A stretch of DNA of 64,000 bases from Coprococcus_C hominis (GTDB lineage: Bacteria; Bacillota; Clostridia; Lachnospirales; Lachnospiraceae). Location: the NCBI RefSeq assembly GCF_020687505.1, contig NZ_JAJEQT010000006.1; one strand, 5' to 3'. A program made the translations under genes and the position numbers. The notes below the pieces were generated by a model. It was not told the origin of the DNA and did no database searches. It worked only from the letters and a program-made list of their open reading frames with translations. Below are positions 1 to 8,307 of this stretch, one piece after another; within the stretch, counting starts at the first letter, position 1; each line of letters begins with the position of its first letter.

Positions 1-204
1 GTTACTGACAATGCAGAAGAACAACAGAGAATAGGAGATTATTTTAAGTCCTTAGACCACCTCATCACTCTTCATCAGCGTAAGTGTTGCAAACTGAAAA
101 AATTGAAACAATATATGGCAAATCACATGTTTGTCAATCAAAGTATAAAATGCGATAGGAATATCGCAACAAATCATAAAAAATTACAAGAAAGGACGAA
201 AGAA
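1..204 (+). CDS. hsdS: Type I restriction specificity subunit HsdS, C-terminal end (partial, no stop)
   Basis: The window opens inside a reading frame whose first 43 or so residues look like the end of an HsdS target-recognition subunit: EEQQRIGDYFKSLDHLITLH followed by a Lys-rich helix ending in MFV. This is the familiar distal conserved coiled-coil helix of HsdS (EQQ-IG-FF--LD-LITLHQRK). HsdS chooses the DNA target for the HsdM methylase and HsdR nuclease. The target-recognition domains lie upstream of the window. The frame has no stop codon and continues directly into HsdR, whose own ribosome site (AAAGGA, 191-196) and ATG (205) lie inside it. The product may therefore be an S-R fusion as well as a separate HsdR. 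Assignment rests on the short tail only. Confidence 0.7.
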
Positions 205-3159
205 ATGGGAGAATTAGAATCAGTAATTGAGCAGAGATTAATTGACCAATTATGCGGTGGGGATTCACAGTGGACATATCGGAAGGATATTCGGACGGAG
301 GAGCAGTTGTGGGACAACTTCAAATACATATTGGAGCAGAACAACAAGGCAAAGCTGAACGATATGCCACTCAGTGACAGTGAATTTGCAAAGATTAAAA
401 ATGATGTATCGCACGCTTCTTTTTATGATGCAGGAAAATGGCAGGTCGGTGAGAACGGAAAAGTCTATGTGCATGTACAAAGAGGCAATGAGACATTACA
501 TTTGGTCGTGATGAACAACGAGCATATTGCCGGGGGAACGAGTGTCTACGAGGTAATCAACCAATATCAGGCATTCAAGACCGATGAGGTGGATGATAAG
601 CGGGACCGAAGATTTGATGTGACGCTGTTGATCAATGGAATTCCGATGATACATATTGAGTTGAAGAACAAGGATCATTCCTATATGGATGGGTATCGGC
701 AGATAGAGAAGTATATTTCTGAGGGAAAATTCCGCGGACTTTTTTCGAATATACAGATGTTTGTCGTTAGTAATGCTGTTGACACGAAATATTTTGCAGC
801 GGCAAGGGCAGCAGAATTAGCGGAAGGTAAGAAATTTATAACCGGATGGGTGGACAACGAGAACTATCCGGTTTGTGATTATCTGGATTTCGCGAAGGCT
901 GTTTTGCGGATTCCACAGGCACATGAGATGATTGCGAAGTATACAGTGCTTGATAATGAGAAGAAGAAATTATTGATTTTGCGGCCATATCAGATTCATG
1001 CGATTGAAGCGATGCGGGCAGCATCCAAGCGGAGTATATCAGGCTATATCTGGCATACAACGGGCTCCGGAAAGACGATGACATCTTACAAGGCAACAAG
1101 GAATCTGTTGATGGATATTCCGTCCATAGAAAAGACAATATTCCTGATTGACCGGAAAGATCTGGATATGCAGACGAAGATGGCGTTCCAATCCTATGCA
1201 GATAACGATACGATTGATGTGGATGACACAGAAAATGTGGATGCCCTGATTCGGCGTCTGACAGATGGCAACCGACAGATGATTGTCACGACACGGCAGA
1301 AACTGCAGACGATGATTACCAAGAGACTGCAGGAGGGAACAAAAGAATATGACAAAATCCGTAACCTTCGGGTTGCATTTGTGGTAGATGAATGTCACAG
1401 AGCAGTCACACCGGAGACAAAACGTAAGATTGAACGATTTTTTGCACATTCTCTATGGTATGGATTCACAGGTACGCCAATCTTTGAGGAGAACCGGTAT
1501 GAGCAGAAGGGTGATCTTCCGCAGACAACCGATGAGCTGTACGGAGCATGCCTGCATAGCTACACAATCAAGAATGCCATTCATGACGAAGCAGTTCTCG
1601 GATTCATGGTTGAGAATCTCGGACCGAAAAAAGAAGATGTGGATGATGCGGTATTTGAGACAGAAGAGCATATGCGCCAGGTTCTGGATGTGGTGCTCAA
1701 TCAGTCCTATACGAAATTAGGCATGCAGAACGGCAAGGGAAGAACCTACGAAGGTATCCTGACAGTTGGATCCATCGCGAAAGCACAGCGTTATTATGAG
1801 TTGTTGAAACGGATCAAAGCGGGCAAAGATGCATTAAAGATAAATGAGGAGATCTGCAAGGTAGTTCCCGATTTCCCGAAATTCGCAATCACATATTCTG
1901 TGACGGAAAATGATGAGGCATCAACGGTGAATCAGGATAAAATGCGCGAGTCCCTGCAAGATTACAATGCGATGTTTGGCACACATTATGACATCGAGAA
2001 TATCAACGCATATAATAGTAATCTGAATGATCGTCTGGCTCGAAAGGAAAAACGCTATATGGAGCGGAGTCAGCAGTTGGATCTGGTTATCGTTGTTAAT
2101 CGTTTGTTGACGGGATTTGATGCTCCATGTCTGTCCACTTTGTATATGGATAGATCGCCGATGAGCCCACAGGATATCATACAGGCTTTTTCAAGAACGA
2201 ATCGTTTGTTTGATGCGAATAAGACATATGGACAGGTTGTAACATTTCAATCCCCAAAAGACTTCAAGAAAGAGATTGACCGGGCATTGCGGCTGTATTC
2301 CAGAGGCGGTGAAGGCGTAGCAGTATCAGAAGATTGGGAGAGCGTGCTTGATGTTTTTTCGATTGATGTAAAGACGATTCATGCATTGGGACGGACACCG
2401 GAAGAGATTCGTCAGTTGTCAAGGGAGCAGAAGAAGTCGTTTATCTATGCATTTCGGAGTTTGGATAAGAGCTTTGCACATTTGAAAGCATTTTCCAGAT
2501 ATCGGGAAGAACTGCTTGCAGACTATGATTTCTCGCAGGAGGAATATGAAAACTATGCGGCAATGTATAAAAATGTTATGGAAGAGCTGAAGAAACCGAA
2601 GGATGAGGCGGAAAACGATGATCCGGTTATGGACGACTATGATCTGATTGCGTACAGCAAGATGCGGGTGGATTTCGAGTATATTGTCGAGCTGTTGCAG
2701 GGATTGGTGAATTATCTGGATCAGTCGAGCAATGATTTTCAGGATGCGATATTTGCGAAGAACATTCTGGCGCTGCGCGAGATCTCGAAGGAATTTGCCG
2801 AGGATAATCAGAAGCTCGGTGAATTGTTGGAGCAGGTGATTGATAATATCGAGCAGGACAAAGATCGGTACAAAGGTCAGGATATCGCAGTGGTTGTCAA
2901 CCAGATGCGCTATGATGCGATAGATACGGAGATCAAGACATTTGCGAAGCTGTGGAATCTGAATGAGGATGATGTGCGATATGAAGTATATAATTACCGG
3001 GATGGCGAGATGGCAAATGAAAACACTTTCAAGGATCGCGCGTATGCATCTTATAAGGAGGGTGTAGAGGAACCTATGCCGAAATTCAAGTTCCGTAAGA
3101 TTATAGTAGAGAAGTTCAAGCATGATCTGATGGAGAATGTATTGCCGCTGCGCGATTGA
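205..3159 (+). CDS. hsdR: Type I restriction enzyme HsdR (R subunit, DNA translocase and nuclease)
   Basis: A 984-residue R subunit of a type I restriction-modification system, a usual length for the family. From the ATG at 205: a PD-(D/E)xK nuclease core near residues 138-154 (D138, then E-L-K at 152-154), a superfamily 2 motor with Walker A TTGSGKT near 285, DECH box near 395, YGFTGTP motif III soon after, and the helicase C-lobe motifs LTGFDAP and QAFSRTNR. The C-terminal third is helical, as expected for the part that docks on the methylase. With HsdM and HsdS it cuts unmethylated foreign DNA after ATP-driven translocation. The start at 205 is preferred because AAAGGA sits 8 bases upstream. 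A longer in-frame reading upstream is HsdS sequence. hsdM is not in the window. Confidence 0.93.
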   Translation: MGELESVIEQRLIDQLCGGDSQWTYRKDIRTEEQLWDNFKYILEQNNKAKLNDMPLSDSEFAKIKNDVSHASFYDAGKWQVGENGKVYVHVQRGNETLHLVVMNNEHIAGGTSVYEVINQYQAFKTDEVDDKRDRRFDVTLLINGIPMIHIELKNKDHSYMDGYRQIEKYISEGKFRGLFSNIQMFVVSNAVDTKYFAAARAAELAEGKKFITGWVDNENYPVCDYLDFAKAVLRIPQAHEMIAKYTVLDNEKKKLLILRPYQIHAIEAMRAASKRSISGYIWHTTGSGKTMTSYKATRNLLMDIPSIEKTIFLIDRKDLDMQTKMAFQSYADNDTIDVDDTENVDALIRRLTDGNRQMIVTTRQKLQTMITKRLQEGTKEYDKIRNLRVAFVVDECHRAVTPETKRKIERFFAHSLWYGFTGTPIFEENRYEQKGDLPQTTDELYGACLHSYTIKNAIHDEAVLGFMVENLGPKKEDVDDAVFETEEHMRQVLDVVLNQSYTKLGMQNGKGRTYEGILTVGSIAKAQRYYELLKRIKAGKDALKINEEICKVVPDFPKFAITYSVTENDEASTVNQDKMRESLQDYNAMFGTHYDIENINAYNSNLNDRLARKEKRYMERSQQLDLVIVVNRLLTGFDAPCLSTLYMDRSPMSPQDIIQAFSRTNRLFDANKTYGQVVTFQSPKDFKKEIDRALRLYSRGGEGVAVSEDWESVLDVFSIDVKTIHALGRTPEEIRQLSREQKKSFIYAFRSLDKSFAHLKAFSRYREELLADYDFSQEEYENYAAMYKNVMEELKKPKDEAENDDPVMDDYDLIAYSKMRVDFEYIVELLQGLVNYLDQSSNDFQDAIFAKNILALREISKEFAEDNQKLGELLEQVIDNIEQDKDRYKGQDIAVVVNQMRYDAIDTEIKTFAKLWNLNEDDVRYEVYNYRDGEMANENTFKDRAYASYKEGVEEPMPKFKFRKIIVEKFKHDLMENVLPLRD

Positions 3160-3231
3160 TGAAATGTCGGGATGCGGATATATAGGACGCTTTCTGCAAA
3201 CGACGAATGAGAAATTGATAGGCTGGAATAG

Positions 3232-3268
3232 ACTGGGAATATCTATGGAAGGTATTCCCAGTTTTATT
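3232..3268 (+). terminator. Rho-independent terminator after hsdR
   Basis: Perfect 10-bp stem ACTGGGAATA / TATTCCCAGT (3232-3241 with 3253-3262) and a T-rich tail. It lies 73 bases after the hsdR stop and can serve the convergent recombinase gene only weakly. Confidence 0.75.
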
Positions 3269-3272
3269 ATAA

Positions 3273-3283
3273 ATCGACGTGCA
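3273..3283. repeat. Left copy of 11-bp inverted repeat flanking the recombinase
   Basis: ATCGACGTGCA here is the exact reverse complement of TGCACGTCGAT at 4259-4269. The two copies lie just outside the recombinase gene, one on each side. Possible recombination half-sites; function inferred. Confidence 0.5.
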
Positions 3284-3302
3284 TATTTGGATGCGAAGTA
3301 GT

Positions 3303-4232
3303 TTAATTCAGGTTCGCAAGGGATCGCATGATGATGTCAATGTCCTTGCTTTCCAATTCCTGAATAATGTGCAAATAGGTCTTCTGGGTGGTCGTCATGC
3401 TGGCATGTCCGAGGCGCCTTGCCACACTGGCGATGGAAACGCCGGCGAAAAGCATGAGCGAGGCATGGGTATGACGTAAACCGTGGATAGAGATGACGGG
3501 GATTCCGGCATTTTTGCAATGTCGTTCCAATATTCCGTTCAAGGTGGAATTATATATTTTCCCTTTTGCGAAGATCGGTTCATCTTCCGGAAGCTTTTTC
3601 ACCAGTCCGGCAAATTGCATAACGGTTAACCAGTCAATCTGTATCTTTCGGACAGACGATTGATTCTTGGTTGGCAGGAAGCCGCCATTTCCTTTGTAAT
3701 CCCATGTCTTGGAGATCGTCAGTATTTGCCGTGAAAAATCAAAATCCTTCGGCGTCAATGCAAGCGCTTCGGAAAATCGCATTCCGGTTTTTGCAACCAG
3801 AAGGATGAACCAATCCCATGATACTTCCGGCCCCAGATCAAGGTCTTCGATTAGTTTGTGAAGCTCAAACTGATTGAGAAATTTCTGCTTTTTCTCACGT
3901 GGCTTTTTGCCTTTGATGATCGCTTTCCGGGTTGGATCTCGCGGAATCAGCCCCTCATCCACGGCATCTAAAATGGCACATTTCACATGGTGGTGAAAAT
4001 CCATCGTTGTCTGATGCTCATGTTCTTCCGCATATTCATTTAATATTTTCTGATAAGAAATCCGATCCAGTTCGGAAATCGACAGATCAGGAGCCAGCTT
4101 TAACAGCCATTGATGCGCCATGTTGTATTTGCTCATGGTGACCGGGCGGATCGCTCCTTCTTTGTAGACGTTGATCCATTGCTTGTAGTAATCACAAAAC
4201 AGCATTGGATTTCTGGATGTTGGTGTGTTCAT
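3303..4232 (-). CDS. Tyrosine recombinase / site-specific integrase
   Basis: A 309-residue tyrosine recombinase. An N-terminal core-binding SAM-like domain occupies about residues 8-100 and the catalytic domain 118-300. Catalytic residues visible: R152 (GMRFSEAL), probable K189, H250-x-x-R253 (HGLRHTHAS), H276 (GHAS) and nucleophile Y286 (TYLH). The start has AAGGAGG about 8 bases upstream. It lacks the extra arm-binding domain of many phage integrases and no other phage genes are near. Recombinases of this size beside type I restriction genes are known in Firmicutes to invert hsdS segments, so a role in switching the specificity of the adjacent system is plausible. The hsdS region is outside the window, and an integrase of a lost element is the alternative. 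Confidence 0.9.
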   Translation of the reverse strand: MNTPTSRNPMLFCDYYKQWINVYKEGAIRPVTMSKYNMAHQWLLKLAPDLSISELDRISYQKILNEYAEEHEHQTTMDFHHHVKCAILDAVDEGLIPRDPTRKAIIKGKKPREKKQKFLNQFELHKLIEDLDLGPEVSWDWFILLVAKTGMRFSEALALTPKDFDFSRQILTISKTWDYKGNGGFLPTKNQSSVRKIQIDWLTVMQFAGLVKKLPEDEPIFAKGKIYNSTLNGILERHCKNAGIPVISIHGLRHTHASLMLFAGVSIASVARRLGHASMTTTQKTYLHIIQELESKDIDIIMRSLANLN

Positions 4233-4533
4233 TTGTAAATCCTCCTTTTTGATATTGGTGCACGTCGATAATATGTAGAGATTTTAATATTAGATGTATA
4301 TACAGAATAATAGAATTCTGTCGAATGTGATATTTTTATTGAATATTCTGCATAATATTGTAGAATATAAATATGGATTTTGGATATATGGGGATTTTAT
4401 AACATGAATGGGGATTCAATGTTAAACAGTGTAGATTTATCAAAATGCTACATTCTTATTCTGATTCAAAAATTCTTAATTAATCCAAACGTATATGCAT
4501 AATTGAATTTAAAAATGTCAAGGAGGAGATTGC
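4233..4533. other. AT-rich divergent intergenic region
   Basis: About 300 bases, very AT-rich, between the divergent recombinase and the next gene. It must hold the promoters of both. It carries the right-hand copy of the 11-bp inverted repeat (4259-4269) and several short AT-rich palindromes such as AGAATTCT. I see no RNA gene or clear consensus promoter. Confidence 0.5.
4259..4269. repeat. Right copy of 11-bp inverted repeat flanking the recombinase
   Basis: TGCACGTCGAT, exact inverse of 3273-3283. It lies immediately upstream of the recombinase start on its strand. Confidence 0.5.
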
Positions 4534-5247
4534 TTGAAACCAGGAGAAAGAGAAGCGAAAGAAATATTGGAGAAGAAGGGAATTGTATTTAATGAGGAGT
4601 ATTACGATGATAACTCTAAAAAATCAATGCCTGATTTTATGTATAGGGATGGGGGATTCTTGGAAATTACACATACAAAGCATAATAGCGCAATTGTAAA
4701 ATGTGTGAACAAGTTTTATCAAAAAACAATAGACGAACAATTAGAAATAATGCAGCAAGTAAAGGAAGCATGTGACCGGTATAGAAGTGAAAATTATTCA
4801 AAGGATGAAAAAGAAAAAATAACCACAGAAGGACGAGCGCAATTTGTAAAAGATAAAAAGTTACTTAAGTCGCATTATGGAGAAAAATTGGGGAGTGAGT
4901 TTAAATGCAATCAGCCAAGTATTATTTGTTCAGTTGACAATATTATTCGAGAGATAAAAAACGATAAAGGAAGAAAAAATTATCCATCCAATACGGATCT
5001 TTTTATCTTTGCATTAGAAGAGGAAGTCTTGATTATGTTAGAACTGCTTGAACAAAGCAAATGGAATGGAGCTTCGCAGGGAATTATTAAGACAGTTATT
5101 GAATCACCGTTTCCGACAATCTTTGTATGTGCATGGGATTTTTATCGTCAACAATATGAAATAGACAATCCGTTATTAGTAAGACTACAAAAAACAGAAG
5201 ATGGTGGTGTGAAGTATATTGTGAGTGGAAAGACGATGACGGAATAA
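4534..5247 (+). CDS. Unknown protein with a possible degenerate PD-(D/E)xK nuclease core
   Basis: 237 residues, TTG start with AAGGAGG about 8 bases upstream. I do not recognise the family. The N-terminal part reads GEREAKEILEKKGI, then MPDFMYRDGGFLEIT around residues 34-48. This is a P-D-x(n)-E-x-T arrangement, like the start of a restriction-endonuclease-like fold but with Thr where Lys is usual. The middle is a charged helical stretch and the C-terminal third is mixed. The gene is AT-rich compared with its neighbours and follows type I restriction and recombinase genes, so a defence or mobile origin is likely. Nuclease activity is only a suggestion. It is followed after 34 bases by a small membrane protein gene on the same strand. 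Confidence 0.6.
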   Translation: MKPGEREAKEILEKKGIVFNEEYYDDNSKKSMPDFMYRDGGFLEITHTKHNSAIVKCVNKFYQKTIDEQLEIMQQVKEACDRYRSENYSKDEKEKITTEGRAQFVKDKKLLKSHYGEKLGSEFKCNQPSIICSVDNIIREIKNDKGRKNYPSNTDLFIFALEEEVLIMLELLEQSKWNGASQGIIKTVIESPFPTIFVCAWDFYRQQYEIDNPLLVRLQKTEDGGVKYIVSGKTMTE

Positions 5248-5281
5248 GAATAAAAAAATGCGTAAGAGAAGGAAATGAAGA

Positions 5282-5746
5282 ATGGTGAATAATATACAAG
5301 AAAAAATGATTGAACAAGTATTTAAGAAAAACATATTTATCCTTTTACAAATCATATGGATAATAGAGTTTTATATATTGGGATTTTTGGCAATTGATTC
5401 TGCTATAAAAAAGATATTTGATATTGAGAATATGAGATATGAAATTATCGAAAATATTTGTTATAGTGTAGTAGATAAAATAAATCAATACGAAGAATAT
5501 ATAGTATATTTAGCAGTTGTGATACTTATCGTTGGATTGATGGGAATATTCTTTAATTTTATACCGATTCTTTCGGATCATAGAGTAATTATTATGTATT
5601 GTGATGCAGGAATTTCTATCGGTGTTTGGTTGTTGCGTATTTATATAACTTATAAAATATATTCTATTTGGAAATTACTGGTGTTATTGGCACCTTTAAT
5701 TGTATATGGTATAACGTATATAATAAAAGAAAAAAGAGGAGATTAA
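5282..5746 (+). CDS. Small membrane protein of unknown function
   Basis: 154 residues with about four predicted hydrophobic segments (roughly residues 20-42, 78-98, 105-122 and 128-146). The region between the first two segments is a soluble loop rich in Ile, Glu and Asn. Ribosome site GAAGGA precedes the ATG. No family recognised. AT-rich codon use matches the preceding gene and differs from the downstream ones, so the two probably arrived together. It ends one base before the next gene, but the base composition changes sharply at that point. Confidence 0.6.
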   Translation: MVNNIQEKMIEQVFKKNIFILLQIIWIIEFYILGFLAIDSAIKKIFDIENMRYEIIENICYSVVDKINQYEEYIVYLAVVILIVGLMGIFFNFIPILSDHRVIIMYCDAGISIGVWLLRIYITYKIYSIWKLLVLLAPLIVYGITYIIKEKRGD

Positions 5747-5747
5747 A

Positions 5748-6089
5748 ATGAACATCCAAATCTTCGGCACAAAAAAGTGCAACGATACAAAGAAAGCAGA
5801 GAGGTTCTTCAAGGAACGCGGAATTAAATATCAGTTTATCGACATGAAAGAAAAGGGCATGAGCAAAGGCGAGTTTAATGCTGTGGCATCCGTCAATGGT
5901 GGTATGGAGAATATGATCAATCCAGATTTTAAGGATAAAGATCTGTTGGCGTTGATTCAGTACATTGCCCCGGAGGATAAGCTGGACAAGATACTGGAGA
6001 ATCCGCAGGTGATCAAGACACCGGTTGTGCGGAATGGAAAGCAGTCGACACTTGGATATCATCCGGAAATATGGAAGACGTGGTCATAA
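5748..6089 (+). CDS. ArsC/Spx-family thioredoxin-fold protein
   Basis: 113 residues, the usual length of the ArsC/YffB/Spx family. It begins with a beta strand and FGTKKCNDTKKAERFF: a single active-site Cys (C12) without a second Cys three residues on, as in glutathione- or thiol-dependent ArsC-like reductases. The C-terminal region TPVVRNGK and GYHPEIW matches the family's cis-Pro and arginine region. Members reduce arsenate or have unknown reductase roles, and some (Spx) bind RNA polymerase. The CxxC of many Spx proteins is absent. No arsenic genes are nearby, so the substrate cannot be assigned. A strong GAGG site lies just upstream, and the next gene starts one base after the stop. Confidence 0.8.
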   Translation: MNIQIFGTKKCNDTKKAERFFKERGIKYQFIDMKEKGMSKGEFNAVASVNGGMENMINPDFKDKDLLALIQYIAPEDKLDKILENPQVIKTPVVRNGKQSTLGYHPEIWKTWS

Positions 6090-6090
6090 T

Positions 6091-6510
6091 ATGAAACTAC
6101 ATGAAAAAACAACCAAATCAAATGCGATGCTGCATGTCACGCTCGCCTGTACCTTGGTGATTGTCATTGTGATATTCTTGTTTGCAAAAGGATATGTGGC
6201 GGACAAGCTGACATTTAACATTGTAAGATACATGAGCCAGAGGAAGATTCTGCTATTATATCTGGGCGTCATCAATCTCGTAACGTTTATCCTGTTTGGC
6301 ATCGACAAGTATGCGGCGATCAAGGGGAAATGGAGAATCCCGGTGGCGAACTTGTTAGGATTTTCATTTGCTGGCGGTGCGATCGGTGGTATAATTGCGA
6401 TGTACTTATTTCATCACAAGACACAGAAGAATTATTTTGCGGTGGGACTGCCGATGATGATCGTGACACAGATCGTGGTGCTGTTTTATTGTATGAATGC
6501 GCCGTGGTAA
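6091..6510 (+). CDS. DUF1294 family membrane protein
   Basis: 139 residues from the ATG at 6091, directly after the preceding stop, suggesting translational coupling. A first hydrophobic segment at about 15-35 is followed by the DUF1294 core: a segment ending FGIDKYAAIKGKWRIP, a Gly-rich segment (GGAIGG) and the diagnostic HHKTQKNYF. DUF1294 proteins are small inner-membrane proteins of unknown function, sometimes fused to cold-shock domains. No such fusion is present here. Confidence 0.85.
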   Translation: MKLHEKTTKSNAMLHVTLACTLVIVIVIFLFAKGYVADKLTFNIVRYMSQRKILLLYLGVINLVTFILFGIDKYAAIKGKWRIPVANLLGFSFAGGAIGGIIAMYLFHHKTQKNYFAVGLPMMIVTQIVVLFYCMNAPW

Positions 6511-6635
6511 GCCAATATAGTCTAGAAGCGAACCGCGCGAACAATTCGAATAGCGAGAGTACAATTCACATAGTGCGATAACGATTCGAATAGAACAAAA
6601 ACAAAGAATAAAATACTAGGGGAGAAAACAAAAAC
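6511..6635. other. Spacer with short direct repeats
   Basis: 125 bases holding three diverged copies of a 10-12 base word, AATTCGAATAG / AATTCACATAG / GATTCGAATAG, spaced 20-26 bases apart. No promoter or hairpin terminator is clear. A GGGGAG ribosome site for the next gene lies at its end. Confidence 0.4.
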
Positions 6636-6995
6636 ATGGGTATACTTGGAAATATTTTATGGTTTATATTTGGCGGCTTTGCAGCCGGGCTTTCGTGGGT
6701 GATCGCGGGAATCGGCTGGTGTATTACGATCATAGGAATTCCAATTGGCTTGCAGTGCTTTAAGTTCGCCGGGCTTGCATTCTTCCCGTTTGGCAAGGAA
6801 GTTACATATGGTGGCGGGGCGATGAGTCTTATCGCGAATATATTCTGGCTGCTTTTGACGGGGATTCCGATGGCGATTGCAGATGTAGTCTGGGGATGTA
6901 TCCTGTGCATTACGATTATTGGTATTCCATTCGGAAAGCAATTTTTCAAGCTCGCGAAATTGTCGCTGATGCCATTTGGGGCAACGGTTGCATAG
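6636..6995 (+). CDS. YccF family membrane protein
   Basis: 119 residues with two internally similar YccF units. Each is a hydrophobic segment rich in Gly and Trp followed by ITIIGIPIG-like or ITIIGIPFG-like sequence and then a KFA/KLA plus PFG turn (about residues 1-50 and 62-117). YccF is an inner-membrane family of unknown role, present in many bacteria. The duplication is normal for the family. Start supported by GGGGAG upstream. Confidence 0.88.
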   Translation: MGILGNILWFIFGGFAAGLSWVIAGIGWCITIIGIPIGLQCFKFAGLAFFPFGKEVTYGGGAMSLIANIFWLLLTGIPMAIADVVWGCILCITIIGIPFGKQFFKLAKLSLMPFGATVA

Positions 6996-7011
6996 GAAGA
7001 GGAAATAGATC

Positions 7012-7470
7012 ATGCAAATATTTGTAGATGCCGATGCCTGCCCGGTCGTGCGTATCGTGGAGGAGATCGCGGAAAAATATCATATCCGGACGACGCTGCT
7101 TTGCGACACGAATCATGTCCTGAATTCTGATTATAGTGAGGTGATCGTGGTTGGTGCCGGCGCGGATGCAGTGGACTACAAGCTGATTAGTCTTTGTCAT
7201 AAGGGAGATATCGTTGTGTCGCAGGATTATGGTGTGGCGGCGATGGCACTTGGGAAAGGTGCGTATGCCATTCATCAGTCTGGGAAATGGTACACAGACG
7301 CGAACATTGACCAGATGCTGATGGAACGGCATTTGAACAAGAAAGCACGGCGCAGTTTCGGGAAGAATCATTTGAAAGGTCCGAGGAAAAGAACCGAGGA
7401 AGATGATATAAGATTTGCAGAGTCATTCGAGAAGCTGGTATTGAAAGGGAAAACTTGGAATTTACAATGA
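7012..7470 (+). CDS. YaiI/YqxD (DUF188) family protein
   Basis: 152 residues, family-typical. It starts MQIFVDADACPV, a PIN/NYN-like acidic opening, followed by VVVGAGADAVDYKL and SQDYGVAA. The C-terminal third carries the RR..GKNHLKGPRKRT basic motif typical of the family. Members are widely conserved but uncharacterised; structure-based suggestions are of a nucleic-acid related role. It follows the YccF gene after 16 bases with a good GAGG site, so is probably cotranscribed. Confidence 0.9.
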   Translation: MQIFVDADACPVVRIVEEIAEKYHIRTTLLCDTNHVLNSDYSEVIVVGAGADAVDYKLISLCHKGDIVVSQDYGVAAMALGKGAYAIHQSGKWYTDANIDQMLMERHLNKKARRSFGKNHLKGPRKRTEEDDIRFAESFEKLVLKGKTWNLQ

Positions 7471-7514
7471 GGCACGCGGATGTGCCCAAAAGACAAGAAA
7501 GGAAAGTGAACGTT

Positions 7515-7892
7515 ATGAAAGAATTAAACGCATATTTTAAAAGTATTATTGATCAGGAGCGTGTATCGGTTGTGATCTGTAGCCTACAGCATGAAATTAT
7601 TTACATGAACCCTGCAGCAATTAAAAATTATGCAAAGCGCGGTGGCGAGGCACTCATAGGGAAAAGTCTGCTTGCCTGTCACAATCCGGAATCGAACAAG
7701 AGGATTCAACAGGTGGTTGATTGGTTTGCAGCAGATGTAAGTCACAATATTGTATATACCAGTTACAATGCAAAGCAGAACAAGGATGTATACATGGTGG
7801 CTTTGCGGGACAGTGAGCAGAAATTAATCGGATATTATGAGAAACATGAATATCGTGACCGGGAGACGATGAAGTTTTATGATATGCAGTAG
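7515..7892 (+). CDS. PAS domain protein
   Basis: 125 residues from the ATG at 7515, which has AAAGGA 12 bases upstream. An upstream in-frame ATG at 7455 would overlap the preceding gene and lacks such a site. The protein is essentially one PAS fold: VVICSLQHEIIYMNPAAI, a GKSLLACHN turn, and a final strand pair with VYMVALRD and IGYYEKHEY. It resembles the PAS part of DUF438-type proteins. The conserved Cys-His (ACHN) could be a ligand site, but this is inference. No output domain is present, so it would act through a partner or as a small-molecule binder. Confidence 0.8.
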   Translation: MKELNAYFKSIIDQERVSVVICSLQHEIIYMNPAAIKNYAKRGGEALIGKSLLACHNPESNKRIQQVVDWFAADVSHNIVYTSYNAKQNKDVYMVALRDSEQKLIGYYEKHEYRDRETMKFYDMQ

Positions 7893-8020
7893 CTCAATAC
7901 ACAATACAATGCGTGCATTCAATTCAACACGCTATCTGGACGCAGCGAAACGTGGGGATGATGGAAAACTGAACTAACTGATTGATGTTCTGGATGCATG
8001 CAGTAAAAAGTTATAAACAA

Positions 8021-8053
8021 AAAACCTTGAAACACAATGTTTCAAGGTTTTTT
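8021..8053 (-). terminator. Terminator of tRNA-Trp (bidirectional hairpin)
   Basis: 13-bp perfect stem AAAACCTTGAAAC / GTTTCAAGGTTTT with a 5-base loop and T-runs in both directions. It ends the tRNA transcript on the minus strand and may also end the plus-strand PAS transcript. Confidence 0.85.
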
Positions 8054-8059
8054 CACAAG

Positions 8060-8130
8060 CAGGGGATGAGAGAATCGAACTCCCGCCAAAGGTTTTGGAG
8101 ACCCCTATCATACCATTTGACCAATCCCCT
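8060..8130 (-). tRNA. tRNA-Trp (CCA anticodon)
   Basis: Cloverleaf on the minus strand: acceptor AGGGGAT / ATCCCCT, D-stem GTCA / TGAT, anticodon stem GGGGT / ACCTT with loop CTCCAAA (anticodon CCA), T-stem GGGAG / CTCTC with loop TTCGATT, discriminator G. The 3' CCA is not encoded. A consensus promoter lies just upstream and a strong terminator follows. Confidence 0.95.
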
Positions 8131-8162
8131 ATAATTGGGTGTGCCCGCAAGACACATGTACT

Positions 8163-8190
8163 ATTATACAGTTTTATCGATATTTGTCAA
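8163..8190 (-). promoter_or_regulatory. Promoter of tRNA-Trp
   Basis: On the minus strand TTGACA, 16-base spacer, TATAAT, about 35 bases upstream of the tRNA 5' end. Confidence 0.85.
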
Positions 8191-8255
8191 GAATTAAATT
8201 TCGCGAATTGCAGGAAAAAATTTATAAAGAGGCTATAAAAAGAGAGAAAAAACGA

Positions 8256-8284
8256 TTGCGTATTCCTATTTATTATGATAGAAT
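8256..8284 (+). promoter_or_regulatory. Promoter of the guanine riboswitch / flavoprotein unit
   Basis: TTGCGT, 17-base spacer, TAGAAT. Transcription would start about 20 bases before the riboswitch. Confidence 0.6.
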
Positions 8285-8307
8285 AAATTAAATCTATGAA
8301 TCAAATA

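Noticed and set aside
3303..4232. Prophage or integrative element marked by the recombinase
   Set aside because: No phage structural, replication or conjugation genes and no tRNA-linked attachment site nearby; tRNA-Trp at 8060 is 4 kb away with normal genes between.
7455..7514. Longer N terminus of the PAS protein from an upstream ATG
   Set aside because: It would overlap the end of the YaiI-type gene, adds unconserved charged residues, and lacks a ribosome site, whereas 7515 has AAAGGA.
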